In this document: in pieces, positions 27,138-37,716 of the stretch
Position numbering within the stretch: position 1 is the first letter of the stretch
Layout: each line of letters starts with the position of its first letter
Source of the DNA: Halopseudomonas pelagia CL-AP6
GTDB taxonomy: Bacteria > Pseudomonadota > Gammaproteobacteria > Pseudomonadales > Pseudomonadaceae
Length of the DNA stretch: 64,000 nucleotides
Assembly: GCF_000410875.1 (NCBI RefSeq)
Contig: NZ_AROI01000020.1
Location: 1 to 64,000, forward strand
Direction: 5' to 3'
Notes under the pieces: model-generated
Told to the model about the DNA's origin: nothing
What the model saw: only the letters and a program-made list of their open reading frames with translations
The model's database searches: none
Position numbers and translations under genes: made by a program

Positions 27138-27223
27138 GTGTGTCAATTGGGCGCGGCGTGGCCATGGCGGCGCTCGTCGCGCTATACTGCGGCCTTTCCC
27201 GCACGACCACAGAGACCTTACCC

Positions 27224-27424
27224 ATGCAGATCCAACTGAATGGCGAAGCCTGCTCCCTTGATCACCCTGTCAGCATTACCGAGCTGATTGAGCGATTGGG
27301 GCTGACCGGCAAGCGATTGGCCGTGGAACTGAATCTGGAGATTGTGCCGCGCAGCGAACACGCCCAGATACGGCTGGCCGACGGCGATCGGGTGGAAATC
27401 GTGCAGGCCATCGGCGGCGGCTAG
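27224..27424 (+). CDS. thiS: Sulfur carrier protein ThiS
   Basis: A 66-residue ubiquitin-fold carrier ending in the required Gly-Gly (QAIGGG has three glycines). Its thiocarboxylate supplies sulfur for the thiazole ring of thiamine. A longer in-frame reading upstream (27098) includes non-homologous sequence and overlaps the DUF423 gene; ATG 27224 is the family start. It is co-transcribed with thiG 20 bases downstream. I saw no TPP riboswitch upstream. Confidence 0.96.
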   Translation: MQIQLNGEACSLDHPVSITELIERLGLTGKRLAVELNLEIVPRSEHAQIRLADGDRVEIVQAIGGG

Positions 27425-27444
27425 CCGCTCCATCGGAGAACCGC

Positions 27445-28236
27445 ATGACAGATACGACTCAGGACGCCTTTGAAATTGCCGGCGTGCGCTACCGCTCCCG
27501 TCTGCTAGTGGGCACGGGTAAATACAAGGACATGGACGAAACCCGCGAGGCCATCGAGGCCTCAGGTGCGGAAATCGTCACGGTGGCGATCCGCCGCAGC
27601 AATATCGGCCAGAACCCCGACGAGCCGAACCTGCTGGATGTGATCCCGCCAGACCGTTACACCATCCTGCCGAATACCGCCGGCTGCTACACCGCCGACG
27701 ACGCTGTGCGTACCTGCCGCCTGGCGCGTGAACTGCTGAACGGGCACAAGCTGGTCAAGCTGGAAGTACTGGCCGATCAGAAGACCCTGTTCCCCAATGT
27801 GATCGAAACCATCAAGGCCGCCGAAGTGCTGGTCAAGGACGGCTTCGACGTGATGGTCTATACCAGCGACGACCCGATCATCGCGCGCCAACTGGCAGAG
27901 ATGGGTTGTGTGGCAGTGATGCCGCTGGCCGGTTTGATCGGCTCTGGCCTGGGTATCTGCAATCCCTACAATCTGCGCATTATTCTGGAAGAAGCCACGG
28001 TGCCGGTGCTGGTTGATGCTGGTGTGGGTACCGCCTCGGATGCGGCCATTGCAATGGAGCTGGGCTGTGCCGGGGTACTGATGAACACCGCGATTGCACA
28101 CGCGCAGAAGCCGGTGCTGATGGCCGAGGCGATGAAGCATGCGGTGCTGGCAGGCCGTAGCGCTTATCTGGCCGGGCGTATGCCGCGCAAGCTGTACGCC
28201 ACGGCATCGTCACCGCTAGATGGCACCTTCTTCTAA
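27445..28236 (+). CDS. thiG: Thiazole synthase
   Basis: Forms the thiazole phosphate of thiamine from DXP, dehydroglycine and ThiS-thiocarboxylate. It is a 263-residue TIM-barrel protein with [10 protein letters not shown], the Schiff-base lysine region [15 protein letters not shown], and the phosphate-binding segments [15 protein letters not shown] and [18 protein letters not shown]. Standard length. It follows thiS directly; trmB comes next after 74 bases. Confidence 0.98.
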   Translation: MTDTTQDAFEIAGVRYRSRLLVGTGKYKDMDETREAIEASGAEIVTVAIRRSNIGQNPDEPNLLDVIPPDRYTILPNTAGCYTADDAVRTCRLARELLNGHKLVKLEVLADQKTLFPNVIETIKAAEVLVKDGFDVMVYTSDDPIIARQLAEMGCVAVMPLAGLIGSGLGICNPYNLRIILEEATVPVLVDAGVGTASDAAIAMELGCAGVLMNTAIAHAQKPVLMAEAMKHAVLAGRSAYLAGRMPRKLYATASSPLDGTFF

Positions 28237-28310
28237 GGGCTGTTTCCAACACGAGCTGTATCCGATCTGATCCAAATTCAGATCTGCCATTTAACGCTAC
28301 CGAGCCTGAC

Positions 28311-29051
28311 ATGACCGAGAACCACGATCTGCCCGACACCTCCGATCTGCCCGAGGCGGGTGCCGAAGCAAGCTTTCCGCGCCGCGCCATCCGCAGTTTC
28401 GTGATGCGCGCCGGGCGCATGACCGACGCGCAGAAACGCGGAATCGATCTGGGCTGGCCGCGGTTCGGACTGAATCTGCAAAACGGGCTGCTGAACCTGG
28501 ATACGCTCTTTGGCCGCGAGGCACCGCGCACGCTGGAGATTGGCTTCGGTATGGGCCAATCTCTGCTGGATATGGCCCAGGCCGCGCCGGAGCAGGACTT
28601 TATTGGCGTTGAAGTACACCTGCCGGGCGTCGGCTCGCTACTCAATGGCGTGCTGACAGCAGGAATCGATAATCTGCGGGTATTCGACTGCGATGCCATC
28701 GAAGTGCTGAATCAATCTATCCCTGACGGCAGTCTGGACCGCGTGCTGCTGTTCTTCCCCGATCCCTGGCACAAGAAGAAGCACAACAAGCGCCGCATCG
28801 TACAGTTGGCCTTTGCCGAGCAACTACGCAGCAAGCTGAAGATCGGCGGCGTATTCCATATGGCCACCGATTGGGAAGCCTATGCCGAACATATGCTGGA
28901 AGTCATGAGCGCCGCGCCCGGCTACCGCAATCTGGCCGCAGACGGCACCTACGTACCGCGCCCTGAAGAACGCCCGATCACCAAGTTTGAACGCCGCGGT
29001 GAGCGATTGGGGCATGGGGTCTGGGATCTGAAGTTCGAACGTATCGACTGA
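28311..29051 (+). CDS. trmB: tRNA (guanine46-N7)-methyltransferase
   Basis: Makes m7G46 in the tRNA variable loop. The 246 residues include the N-terminal basic region ([17 protein letters not shown]), the SAM site [15 protein letters not shown], and the family hallmark [18 protein letters not shown]. The C-terminal [19 protein letters not shown] is also present. It is the last backbone gene before the accessory island if the solute-binding gene next to it is set aside. Confidence 0.97.
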   Translation: MTENHDLPDTSDLPEAGAEASFPRRAIRSFVMRAGRMTDAQKRGIDLGWPRFGLNLQNGLLNLDTLFGREAPRTLEIGFGMGQSLLDMAQAAPEQDFIGVEVHLPGVGSLLNGVLTAGIDNLRVFDCDAIEVLNQSIPDGSLDRVLLFFPDPWHKKKHNKRRIVQLAFAEQLRSKLKIGGVFHMATDWEAYAEHMLEVMSAAPGYRNLAADGTYVPRPEERPITKFERRGERLGHGVWDLKFERID

Positions 29052-29107
29052 ATCTGCCGGTAACGACCGGGAGAACCCCGTAGTCCTTCGTCTGTTCCGT
29101 GCTTTTA

Positions 29108-29860
29108 TTACTCATTGGTGTGCTCGTACCGACGCTGGATGCGCGCCAGCTCGCCCGATTGGCGCAGTTGCTCCAGCGCCTGAGCCCAGGCGGCTACCAG
29201 CTCGTCGTCACAGTCGAGGCTGAAGGCGATGTACAGCGATGAGCGATAGATCTCGATGGGAATCTGCCGCAGTGTACCAGGGGCGATGTCCAGTTGTTGG
29301 CTGTGGTGAGCCACGCCCGCAGCGGTGTCGCCGATGATGATGTCGGTACGCCCGGCTAGCAGCATGCGGTAGAGCTGCTGGCTTTTGGTGGCGCTTCTGT
29401 CGAGGTTGTTGAAGCCCAGTGAGTGCAACAAATCGGGAACCAGGCCAGCGTGTCGCGTGGTGATCCGTGGGGCACGCAGCAGTTGCTCCAGAGAGTCTAC
29501 CGGCTGCGCCGCACTAGCCAACTGATAAGGGTGAATGGACTCTTCCGTGATCGGGCCGACCCACTTGTATAGCGGCGCGCGCTCTGCGGTGCGGAACAGA
29601 GAATACATGATGGTCTTGGGCCGGTCATTCAGGGCGCGGGTGGCCCGCATACTAGGCAGCAGGACCACCTTAAAGTCATCCCCGGTCAGCGCCATGATGG
29701 CCTGAACAATCTCCGTGGTCATCCCGGTGAGCTGATTGTTTTTCTGGTAGTTGTACGGCGCCCACTCTTCGGTAACGACCTGATACTGCTCAGCCCTGGC
29801 GATAGTAATAGTGCCGAGCAATAAGCAGAGCAGCGCTGCAGAAAGTGTCGAATATTTCAC
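29108..29860 (-). CDS. Periplasmic substrate-binding protein (family 3 type)
   Basis: A 250-residue protein from a GTG at 29860, which places a signal peptide (KYSTLSAALLCLLLGTITIARA) at the N-terminus. An ATG at 29908 would add 16 polar residues. The mature part reads YQVVTEEWAPYNYQKNNQLTG and LQLLRSGELARIQRRY-like segments, typical of amino-acid-binding SBP_bac_3 domains. There is no ABC permease or ATPase nearby, so it may be a stand-alone periplasmic sensor or binding protein. The ligand is unknown. Confidence 0.8.
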   Translation of the reverse strand: MKYSTLSAALLCLLLGTITIARAEQYQVVTEEWAPYNYQKNNQLTGMTTEIVQAIMALTGDDFKVVLLPSMRATRALNDRPKTIMYSLFRTAERAPLYKWVGPITEESIHPYQLASAAQPVDSLEQLLRAPRITTRHAGLVPDLLHSLGFNNLDRSATKSQQLYRMLLAGRTDIIIGDTAAGVAHHSQQLDIAPGTLRQIPIEIYRSSLYIAFSLDCDDELVAAWAQALEQLRQSGELARIQRRYEHTNE

Positions 29861-30364
29861 GTGTTCTGCCTGGTCATCCGTGGGCTCCTCAAGAGTAGCT
29901 CTGATCACAAGCGTAATCTAAGCATAGACCCTGACACGAGTCTAAAGTCTGGTGCAGCCCCCTGGTAATGGCAAAACGTTTAAGTAGTGCTTTGCGGCTG
30001 GGCTGCACTGTTCTTTGCCAGAACGTCTGACAGCAGCGCAAAACCCAGCGGTCAATCAGATATACCCGCCCGCTTACACTGGCGCGTGGATCTGCGCCGA
30101 TCTGCACGGCCATCTGCAAGCCATCGGTTGGCTTGGCCCTACCAGCCAACACTGTCTGCTGGCATAGAGTTGCCTGCGACAAGTTCAAAAGATGGCGTTT
30201 GTATGTGTTGCGAGCCAGTAAGGCGCATATGCCCATACCCGATGGATCCTCCAGCATGCGCTCCAGCAATGCTCCGGAATATCAAATACCTGAAGAAAAT
30301 AAATTTGCCCCCTTTTTCTGCCCCCTTTTCCTGAAAAAGGTTCGAATGCAGATTGTTTTTAATT
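29861..30364. other. About 500 bases without a recognisable gene
   Basis: A 126-codon minus-strand reading frame (29889-30269) and a plus-strand one (29987-30334) exist, but neither resembles a protein I know, and their codon use looks unlike the neighbours. The stretch could be decayed coding sequence at the left edge of the accessory island, plus the promoter of the substrate-binding gene. I saw no inverted repeats of insertion-sequence type. Confidence 0.4.
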
Positions 30365-30370
30365 AATGCA

Positions 30371-30398
30371 AATAGTTATTATTAGTATTCGATATAAT
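30371..30398 (+). promoter_or_regulatory. Fur box overlapping a promoter of the siderophore receptor
   Basis: AATAGTTATTATTAGTATT (30371-30389) is an AT-rich imperfect palindrome with 14 of 18 symmetric positions, in the style of pseudomonad Fur boxes. It is followed directly by a perfect -10 box, TATAAT (30393-30398). Bound Fur-Fe would cover the -35/-10 spacer, so transcription towards the receptor would be repressed in iron-replete cells (inference from family knowledge). Confidence 0.65.
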
Positions 30399-30437
30399 CT
30401 TGCCTAAGCTATGGCCTGAATGAGATGAGCCGGGTCA

Positions 30438-30494
30438 ATGCTCGGCAGCTACAACGACGAGCTGTTTACCTACTCCGACGATTACTACCCTTGA
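30438..30494 (+). CDS. Possible 18-residue leader peptide
   Basis: A short open frame, MLGSYNDELFTYSDDYYP, lies between the Fur-type promoter and a strong hairpin upstream of the receptor gene. It is acidic and tyrosine-rich (four Tyr, five Asp/Glu). The Shine-Dalgarno site is weak (GATGAG). It may be a regulatory leader, the 3' scrap of a deleted gene, or chance. No homologue is known to me. Confidence 0.25.
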   Translation: MLGSYNDELFTYSDDYYP

Positions 30495-30506
30495 CCGTTC
30501 ACAGTT

Positions 30507-30546
30507 GGCCGCCCGTTGCCTGATGGGGATCGAGCAACGGGCGGCC
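30507..30546 (+). promoter_or_regulatory. Strong hairpin in the receptor leader
   Basis: GGCCGCCCGTTGC (30507-30519) pairs perfectly with GCAACGGGCGGCC (30534-30546) around a 14-base loop. It starts 12 bases after the stop of the 18-residue frame and ends 45 bases before the receptor ATG. There is no T-run, so it is not a simple terminator. It could stabilise or attenuate the mRNA. Confidence 0.55.
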
Positions 30547-30591
30547 TGATCCTTACCAACTTGAAAAAACCACTTCACACTAGGAGCCTCC

Positions 30592-32763
30592 ATGCACGTG
30601 AAGAACGTCTTCGACTACCATCCATTGGCGCTGGCCTTGCTTCTCAGTGGTCTGTCGCTAAGTGCCGTCCACGCTGCCGACAGCACAAATGCGGCAACGC
30701 CAAGCGACGCGCTGGTGTTGCAGGAAGCCTACATCTATGCGGAGGCGATCGAAAACCCGACCGGTCAGCTCAGTGGCCCGGTGGCAACGCGCAGCACCAG
30801 CGCAAGCAAGACTGACTCGGCGATCAAGGAGATTCCACAGTCGATTTCGGTCATCACTCGCGACGAAATGGATAACCGCAAAACTGACACCCTGGCCGAA
30901 GCCCTGAGTTACACGCCGGGCGTAATTGCCCAGCCGGGCGGCTTCAGTCGTGTGGGCGATGATTTCGTGATCCGTGGCTTCAACGTGGGGTCGGGCACGG
31001 GCGGTATCCTGCGCGATGGCATGAAGCTGCAAGGCAGCGTGTATGACGGCGGCATCGAACCCTACGGCCTGGAGCGCGTGGAAGTGGTCAAGGGCGCCTC
31101 TTCGGTGTTGTACGGCCAACTGTCGCCAGGCGGCCTGATCAACACCATCACCAAGCGCCCGACCGATACACCACTGCATGAAATCAACGTCGAATACGGC
31201 AGCCATGCGCGCAAGCAGTACAGCTTCGACCTGGGCGGTCCGATCGACGAAGCCGGGCAGTTTTCCTATCGCCTCACCGGCCTGTGGCGCGACAGCGACA
31301 CTCAGACCACGGACACCGACGATGACCGCCGCTACATAGCGCCGGCCTTCACCTGGCGACCTGACGAGGACACCTCGCTGACGTTCCTGGCCAGCTATCA
31401 GGAAACCCGCACCAGTTTCGCTCCCCCCCTGGACTATGACCTGACGACCTCGTCCAGCGCCGCTTACCCCAAAGTCGACCGCGATCTGTTTACCGGCGAG
31501 CGAGGCTTCGACCACTACAACAACTACTCGACCACGATCGGCTACCTGTTCGAGCATAACTTCACGCCCAACCTGAAAATCCGTCACGCCTTGCGCCACT
31601 TCGAAGCTGACCTGAGCTGGGATTACATGCAAGTCGCCGATACCGGCAGTGCCGCCTTGCGCGACCAGGGCCTGCTGGCACGCCGGGCAAGCATCCGCCG
31701 CGAGCGATCCGAAGGCTGGACCAGCGACAACAACGTGCAATGGGCACTCAACAGCGGCCGCTGGCAGCACACTCTGCTGGCTGGCGTGGACTATTACCAC
31801 AAGACCTACGACTCGCATCGTTTCGCAAGCGCGACCTCCATCTTCAACCCGGCCAACCCGGTGTACGGTGCACCGACGAGCATTACCTCCGCCGACAACG
31901 GCTCGGACCTGCACAGCGCTCAGTCGGGCGTTTACCTGCAAGACCAGATCAAGTTCGACAATAAGTGGATCCTGCTTCTGGGCGGTCGCCAGGACTGGGC
32001 GGAAAGCCGAACCTACGCCAACGCCACGGGTGCACGCACCCCACGCGATGACAAGAAAGCCACAGGCCGCGTAGGCCTGGTCTACGAAGCCGACAACGGC
32101 CTGGCCCCGTACGTCAGCTGGAGCCAGTCGTTCCTGCCAGCCAACGTGTTCAATCCGAACGCTAACACCTCGTTCAAGCCGACCGAAGGCGAGCAGTACG
32201 AGGTCGGCGTGCGCTACACTCCGCCAGGCACCAATGCACTGTTAAGCGCAGCGGTATACGACCTCAAGCAGAAAAACTCGCTGAGCACCGACCTCTCCGG
32301 CGACACCGTGCAGTTCGGTGAGACTCGCTCACGGGGCGTCGAGCTGGAAGCAAAAGCAGATGTCACTGCCAACCTCAGCACCACCGCTTCCTATGCCTAC
32401 ACTGATTCAAAAATCACGGATGACTCGGTGGCCAGCCGGGTTGGGACGCGCATCGACGGCGTGCCTTACCATATGGCCAGCCTGCGGGCCGACTATCGCC
32501 TGGCCCGTATGGGTTTGCCCAAGGTTGTAGTCGGCGGTGGAGCTCGCTTTATGGGCACCAGCCGTACTTCCAGCTCGGACACTGACGAGAAGGTGGACGC
32601 CTATACCCTGTTTGACGCGAAAGTCAGCTACGAAGTGGATAAGAACTGGACTCTGGCCATGAAGGCGCAGAATCTGGCCAATGAGAAATACTTGTTCTGC
32701 AACGCCTCGTGCCGTTATGGCGACGAGCGCACGTTGATCGGTTCGGTCAACTATCGCTGGTAA
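30592..32763 (+). CDS. TonB-dependent siderophore receptor (FhuA/FpvA type, no signalling domain)
   Basis: Outer-membrane channel that imports a ferric siderophore using TonB energy. The 723-residue precursor has a signal peptide (cut after SAVHA, about residue 29). A plug domain (about 70-185) shows [15 protein letters not shown], the TonB-siderophore-receptor signature, and [20 protein letters not shown] 22-strand barrel ends in the terminal Trp (VNYRW). It starts directly with the plug, so it lacks the N-terminal secretin/STN domain used for FecIR-type signalling. A Fur-like promoter, a hairpin and AGGAG precede it. No siderophore synthesis genes remain next to it apart from a broken mbtH. 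Confidence 0.93.
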   Translation: MHVKNVFDYHPLALALLLSGLSLSAVHAADSTNAATPSDALVLQEAYIYAEAIENPTGQLSGPVATRSTSASKTDSAIKEIPQSISVITRDEMDNRKTDTLAEALSYTPGVIAQPGGFSRVGDDFVIRGFNVGSGTGGILRDGMKLQGSVYDGGIEPYGLERVEVVKGASSVLYGQLSPGGLINTITKRPTDTPLHEINVEYGSHARKQYSFDLGGPIDEAGQFSYRLTGLWRDSDTQTTDTDDDRRYIAPAFTWRPDEDTSLTFLASYQETRTSFAPPLDYDLTTSSSAAYPKVDRDLFTGERGFDHYNNYSTTIGYLFEHNFTPNLKIRHALRHFEADLSWDYMQVADTGSAALRDQGLLARRASIRRERSEGWTSDNNVQWALNSGRWQHTLLAGVDYYHKTYDSHRFASATSIFNPANPVYGAPTSITSADNGSDLHSAQSGVYLQDQIKFDNKWILLLGGRQDWAESRTYANATGARTPRDDKKATGRVGLVYEADNGLAPYVSWSQSFLPANVFNPNANTSFKPTEGEQYEVGVRYTPPGTNALLSAAVYDLKQKNSLSTDLSGDTVQFGETRSRGVELEAKADVTANLSTTASYAYTDSKITDDSVASRVGTRIDGVPYHMASLRADYRLARMGLPKVVVGGGARFMGTSRTSSSDTDEKVDAYTLFDAKVSYEVDKNWTLAMKAQNLANEKYLFCNASCRYGDERTLIGSVNYRW

Positions 32764-32790
32764 CAGGCGGGTCGCGACACAACGAAAATC

Positions 32791-32812
32791 CGATGCCAGA
32801 TCTCTGGCATCG
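32791..32812. terminator. Stem-loop between convergent receptor and mbtH remnant
   Basis: CGATGCCAGA (32791-32800) and TCTGGCATCG (32803-32812) form a 10-bp palindromic stem with a two-base centre, 28 bases after the receptor stop. It would serve transcripts from both sides. No T-run follows, so termination efficiency is uncertain. Confidence 0.45.
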
Positions 32813-32951
32813 CCTCGCGCAAACTGGCAGGGTGCATGTCGCTCCAGTTGGCTTCGATGCATGCCAGGCAGTCGGCCTTGAACTTGGGCCAGATCGAGTA
32901 CTGTTGCTCCTCATTGATCACCACCAGAAACTGCGTGTCTTCACGGTCAAC
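32808..32951 (-). pseudogene. MbtH-like protein remnant with internal deletion
   Basis: Translated on the minus strand, 32951-32808 gives 48 codons beginning [20 protein letters not shown], then WPKFK, then [19 protein letters not shown] and REAM. This matches both ends of MbtH proteins, the small activators of NRPS adenylation domains: the DRDD.QF.VVVN..EQYSIWP start and the CL.YIE..WTDMRP.SLR end. The roughly 16 central residues with the invariant IP.GW are missing, joined in frame. No start codon is visible upstream in frame, and the frame runs on past the usual end. It lies between a siderophore receptor and glyA, suggesting a lost NRPS siderophore or peptide locus. Confidence 0.75.
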
Positions 32952-32980
32952 AGTACCTTGCGAATGTTCGGAATAGAGGG

Positions 32981-34246
32981 TTAGCGATAGACCGGATGAC
33001 GACGGCAGAGCGCCACAACCTGTTCGCGTACCTGGTGCCTGACTTTCTCGCTATCGCCGTTTTCCAGGGCGTCCAGTACGTCGCACAACCAACCCGCTGC
33101 TTGCTCGCACTCGAACGCGCCGAAACCTCGGGTGGTAACCGCCGGGGTACCGATGCGCAACCCGGACGTCACGAACGGTGAGCGCGGATCGTTGGGTACC
33201 GAGTTCTTGTTGGCGGTAATGTAGGCGTCGCTCAGTGCCGCATCGGCTTCCTTGCCGGTGTAAGGCCTGCCGGACAGGTCGATCAGCATCATGTGGTTGT
33301 CGGTGCCGCCGGAGACGATCTTGTAACCACGACGTTGCAGCACGGCTGCCATGGTCCGGGCGTTGATCACCACTTGCGTCTGATAGGTTTTGAACTCGGG
33401 CGTCAGTGCTTCCTTGAAGGCGACGGCCTTGGCAGCGATCTGGTGCATCAACGGGCCGCCCTGAATGCCCGGAAATACCGCAGAATCGAGCTTTTTGTAG
33501 AACGCCTCATCTTGCCCCTTGGACAAAATCAAACCGCCTCGTGGTCCGCGCAGGGTTTTGTGTGTGGTGCTGGTGACCACGTGGGCGTGAGGCAATGGGT
33601 CCGGGTATTCGCCGGCGGCGACCAGCCCCGCGACGTGGGCCATGTCGACCCAGAAAATGGCCCCGATTTTGTCGGCAATGGTCCGCATACGCGCCCAGTC
33701 TTTGTACCGGGAGTAGGCAGAAAAGCCACCGATCAGCATTTTTGGGCGCGCTTCCAAGGCGATGCGTTCCATCTCATCGTAATCGAGAAACCCCGTTTTC
33801 GGGTCCAGCCCATAAGGGACGATCTTGTAATGACGGCCCGAGAAGTTTGAAGGGTTACCGTGGGTCAGGTGGCCACCTTGGGCCAGGTTCATCCCCATCA
33901 CCGTGTCGCCGGGATTGATCAATGCCAGGAATACTGCAGCGTTCGCCTGGGCGCCCGCATGGGGCTGCACGTTGGCGTAATCACACCTGAACAAGGTCTT
34001 GACTCGCTCAATGGCCAGTCGCTCAGGCACATCAACATATTCACAGCCGCTGTAGTAGCGCTTGCCCGGATAACCTTCGGCGTATTTGTTGGTGAGCACG
34101 GTGCTCTGGATTTGCATTACCAGAGGGCTGGCATAGTTCTCGGAGGCGATCAGTTCTAGGTGGTCTTCCTGACGATGTTCTTCGTTATGAATCGCTTCAC
34201 ACAACTCGGCGTCGAATGCGTCAAGGGTCAGCGTGGAGTCGTACAT
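32981..34246 (-). CDS. glyA: Serine hydroxymethyltransferase (island paralogue)
   Basis: PLP enzyme that interconverts serine and glycine with tetrahydrofolate. The 421-residue protein is full length. It keeps [13 protein letters not shown], the [18 protein letters not shown] motif, [11 protein letters not shown], the Schiff-base lysine in [14 protein letters not shown] and the C-terminal [15 protein letters not shown]. These features indicate a true GlyA rather than a transaldolase-type relative. It is last in the serC-benE-yggS-argD-glyA operon, 33 bases after the aminotransferase gene. A housekeeping glyA normally lies elsewhere, so this is probably a second copy (inference). Confidence 0.92.
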   Translation of the reverse strand: MYDSTLTLDAFDAELCEAIHNEEHRQEDHLELIASENYASPLVMQIQSTVLTNKYAEGYPGKRYYSGCEYVDVPERLAIERVKTLFRCDYANVQPHAGAQANAAVFLALINPGDTVMGMNLAQGGHLTHGNPSNFSGRHYKIVPYGLDPKTGFLDYDEMERIALEARPKMLIGGFSAYSRYKDWARMRTIADKIGAIFWVDMAHVAGLVAAGEYPDPLPHAHVVTSTTHKTLRGPRGGLILSKGQDEAFYKKLDSAVFPGIQGGPLMHQIAAKAVAFKEALTPEFKTYQTQVVINARTMAAVLQRRGYKIVSGGTDNHMMLIDLSGRPYTGKEADAALSDAYITANKNSVPNDPRSPFVTSGLRIGTPAVTTRGFGAFECEQAAGWLCDVLDALENGDSEKVRHQVREQVVALCRRHPVYR

Positions 34247-34279
34247 GATGAAAGGTCCTTGTTTGGAAAGTAAGTCGGT

Positions 34280-35452
<1,173 letters not shown>

Positions 35453-35505
35453 TGCATGCGTTCCTGTAAAGATGGATCAAAACATTAGGGTGTTGTCAGC
35501 AGCGA

Positions 35506-36324
35506 CTATTCGCCGGCTTGAGCAAGAGCATCCGCAGTCGGCCAGTAGTAGGCATCCGGCATCGCACGCGCGCCGAAAATGGCTTGGCCGACACGCACCA
35601 CGGTGGCTCCTTCTTCAATCGCAATTTCAAAGTCGCCGGACATGCCCATGGAAAGTTCTTCCAGCCCAACGCCCTGCGGGGCGAGCTCGCGCAAACGATC
35701 GCGCAGTTCGCGCAGGCGTACAAAACAAGGACGAACACGGGCCACGTCGGCTGAAAACAGTGCCAGCGTCATTAATCCGCGCACCCGTAACGCCGGGAAC
35801 GATGGCAGCGCAGATATAAAATCCGCGACAGCCTCGGGCGCCAGGCCGTACTTGCTGGCTTCGTCGGAGGTATTAACCTGGACGAACACATCCAGTTGGC
35901 GTTTCTCAATGTGCAGGCGACGATCCAGGGCCTCCGCCACTCGCAGGCTGTCCAGCGCCTGAAATTCACTGGCAAAACGCGCCACCTGCTTGACCTTATT
36001 GGTTTGCAAGTGGCCGATAACCGACCATTGCAGGTCTACCAGATCGCTCATGGCCTGCCACTTGTTCTGCGCTTCCTGCACCTTGTTCTCACCCAGCATC
36101 CGGCAGCCGGCTGCGTAGGCCAGGCGCAGATGCGCTTCGTCAAAGGTTTTGCTGACCGGCAGCAGACGTACACTCGCGGGGTCACGTCCAACCCGCTGGC
36201 AGGCATTGGCGATACGTTGCTGTACCGCTGCCAGGTTGTGGCGAAAGTCCTCGACGCTGGTGGCCTGGGGATAACGGCCATGACGCTTGTGCAGGGGGGC
36301 GATGTCTTGCGGCTGGGCGAACAT
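35506..36324 (-). CDS. YggS-family PLP homeostasis protein (second copy, extended)
   Basis: A PLP-binding TIM-barrel protein that buffers or delivers pyridoxal phosphate. The PLP lysine lies in RLLPVSKTF (about residue 59), with LGENKVQEAQNKW, WSVIGHLQTNKVK and the phosphate-binding LSMGMSGDFEIAIEEGATVVRVGQAIFG. At 272 residues it is longer than the usual 230, with about 28 extra residues at the N-terminus and a C-terminal tail (YWPTADALAQAGE). Its ATG overlaps the benE stop (TGATG). The canonical yggS is present separately at 51 kb, so this copy is specific to the island. Confidence 0.9.
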   Translation of the reverse strand: MFAQPQDIAPLHKRHGRYPQATSVEDFRHNLAAVQQRIANACQRVGRDPASVRLLPVSKTFDEAHLRLAYAAGCRMLGENKVQEAQNKWQAMSDLVDLQWSVIGHLQTNKVKQVARFASEFQALDSLRVAEALDRRLHIEKRQLDVFVQVNTSDEASKYGLAPEAVADFISALPSFPALRVRGLMTLALFSADVARVRPCFVRLRELRDRLRELAPQGVGLEELSMGMSGDFEIAIEEGATVVRVGQAIFGARAMPDAYYWPTADALAQAGE

Positions 36325-37571
36325 CAGTGAGAGGCTCCTTTGGTCACAACAGCGTCTTCGGCGGTAGTTGCCACGGTCTGACGACGCGGCAAGCGCCCAT
36401 TGAGCAAGGCATAGGCGGCCAGACCGATCAGCAGCCCCCAGAACGCGCCGCCAATCCCCAGCATGGTGATATTGGCAGCGGACGCCAGAAATGTGATCAG
36501 CGAGGCTTCGCGGGATTTGACGTCAGCCATGGCACTGGCCAGGCTCGCGGCGATGGTGCCGAGCAGGGCCAGCCCGGCCAACGTTGTGATAAAGGTGGCC
36601 GGGAACACCATGAACACGGCAGCGAGGGTCACCCCGAAAATCCCGACGAAAATGTAGAAGACACCGGCGGCAATCCCGGCGATCCAGCGCTTGGACGGAT
36701 CCTCGGAGGCCTCCTTGCCGGTGCAGATGGCGGCGGTAATGGCTGCGACGTTGAAGGCGTGAGAGCCGAACGGCGCCATCAACAGAGAGCCCAGCCCGGT
36801 CACAGCCAGGATGGGGCTGGCGCTGGTTTTGAAGCCATCATTGCGCAGCACCAACATGCCCGGCATGTACTGGCCGGTGAGGGTAATCAGAAACAACGGC
36901 AGTGCGACACTGAGCAACGCATTGACCGAGAACTCGGGCCGCGTGAATACCGGTGTCGCGAATTGCAGCGTCAACCCTGAAAAATCCACGCGGCCTTGCG
37001 TCAGTAGAAACCCCAGCCCCAGCACGAGAATGCCCACCACCGCATAACGCGCGGTAAAGCGCTTGAGCACCACGTAAGCGGCAATCAGCAATCCCGCCAG
37101 AACGGGATCAAGACTCATGCCCGCAAACGCGCCGATCCCGAACTGCAGCAGGATACCGGCCAGCAGGCCTGCGGCCACGCCCGGCGGAATCAGGCGGATG
37201 ACCTTGTCGAAGCAGCCGGACAAACCCAGCAGAACGAAGGCAGCGGCCGAAATGATATACGCGCCTATCGCTTCGGCGTAGGGCGTGGTGGACAACGCAA
37301 CGACCAGAAACGCCGCGGCGGGTGTCGACCAGGCGGTAATGATCGGTTCACGGCTCACCCAGCTGAGAAGCAGCCCGGTCATTCCCACGCCAATCGACAC
37401 CGACCACACCCAGGATGCCGTCAGATCGGGGCTGAGTCCGGCGACCTTGGCGGCTTGAAAGATCAGGATGAACGTGCCGCCGTAATTGACGATGACTGAA
37501 ATCATCCCGGCGACAACCGGATGCAGAAGGTCACGCAGATGCAGGCGCGACGCAGCGGCCGAAGAAGACAT
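36324..37571 (-). CDS. BenE family inner-membrane transporter
   Basis: A 415-residue protein with about 12 TM helices and BenE-family features: EPIITAWSTPAAAFLVV, FGSHAFNVAAITAAICTGKEA and LAGLALLGTIAASL. The family is named for benzoate/proton symport in Acinetobacter, but most members, including E. coli YdcO, have unknown substrates. No benzoate catabolic genes are nearby. Its place between serC and a yggS-type gene in a PLP-enzyme operon argues for another substrate, perhaps an amino acid analogue or a pyridine compound (inference). It shares a TGATG overlap with the YggS-like gene. Confidence 0.9.
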   Translation of the reverse strand: MSSSAAASRLHLRDLLHPVVAGMISVIVNYGGTFILIFQAAKVAGLSPDLTASWVWSVSIGVGMTGLLLSWVSREPIITAWSTPAAAFLVVALSTTPYAEAIGAYIISAAAFVLLGLSGCFDKVIRLIPPGVAAGLLAGILLQFGIGAFAGMSLDPVLAGLLIAAYVVLKRFTARYAVVGILVLGLGFLLTQGRVDFSGLTLQFATPVFTRPEFSVNALLSVALPLFLITLTGQYMPGMLVLRNDGFKTSASPILAVTGLGSLLMAPFGSHAFNVAAITAAICTGKEASEDPSKRWIAGIAAGVFYIFVGIFGVTLAAVFMVFPATFITTLAGLALLGTIAASLASAMADVKSREASLITFLASAANITMLGIGGAFWGLLIGLAAYALLNGRLPRRQTVATTAEDAVVTKGASH

Positions 37572-37716
37572 GATGGCTTTGCTCCTTGCAAAATGAGGTG
37601 GTTAACCTCGGGTGAGAGGTGTTGTATAACGCTTGAATGGAATGTTTTGCCCATAGGCTTTCCAGCTGAATGCCAGACCACTTTGCGGCGAACCGCGATG
37701 GTTCAAGCCCCCCGCA

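Noticed and set aside
27138-27223. TPP riboswitch before thiS
   Set aside because: The gap is too short and lacks the CUGAGA core of the thi-box.
29889-30269. 126-codon minus-strand frame as a gene
   Set aside because: No family resemblance, no ribosome site at its start, and it overlaps the likely promoter region of the substrate-binding gene.
30507-30546. Hairpin as a Rho-independent terminator
   Set aside because: Neither strand has a T-run after the stem, so only a leader or stability role is proposed.
30658-31941. 427-codon open frame antisense to the siderophore receptor
   Set aside because: The receptor is clear on the plus strand, and the antisense frame shows no recognisable domain.
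32981-34246. GlyA as a threonine or fluorothreonine transaldolase of an antibiotic cluster
   Set aside because: Folate-dependent SHMT motifs are intact and the length is that of GlyA. No synthesis genes for a beta-hydroxy amino acid product are nearby.
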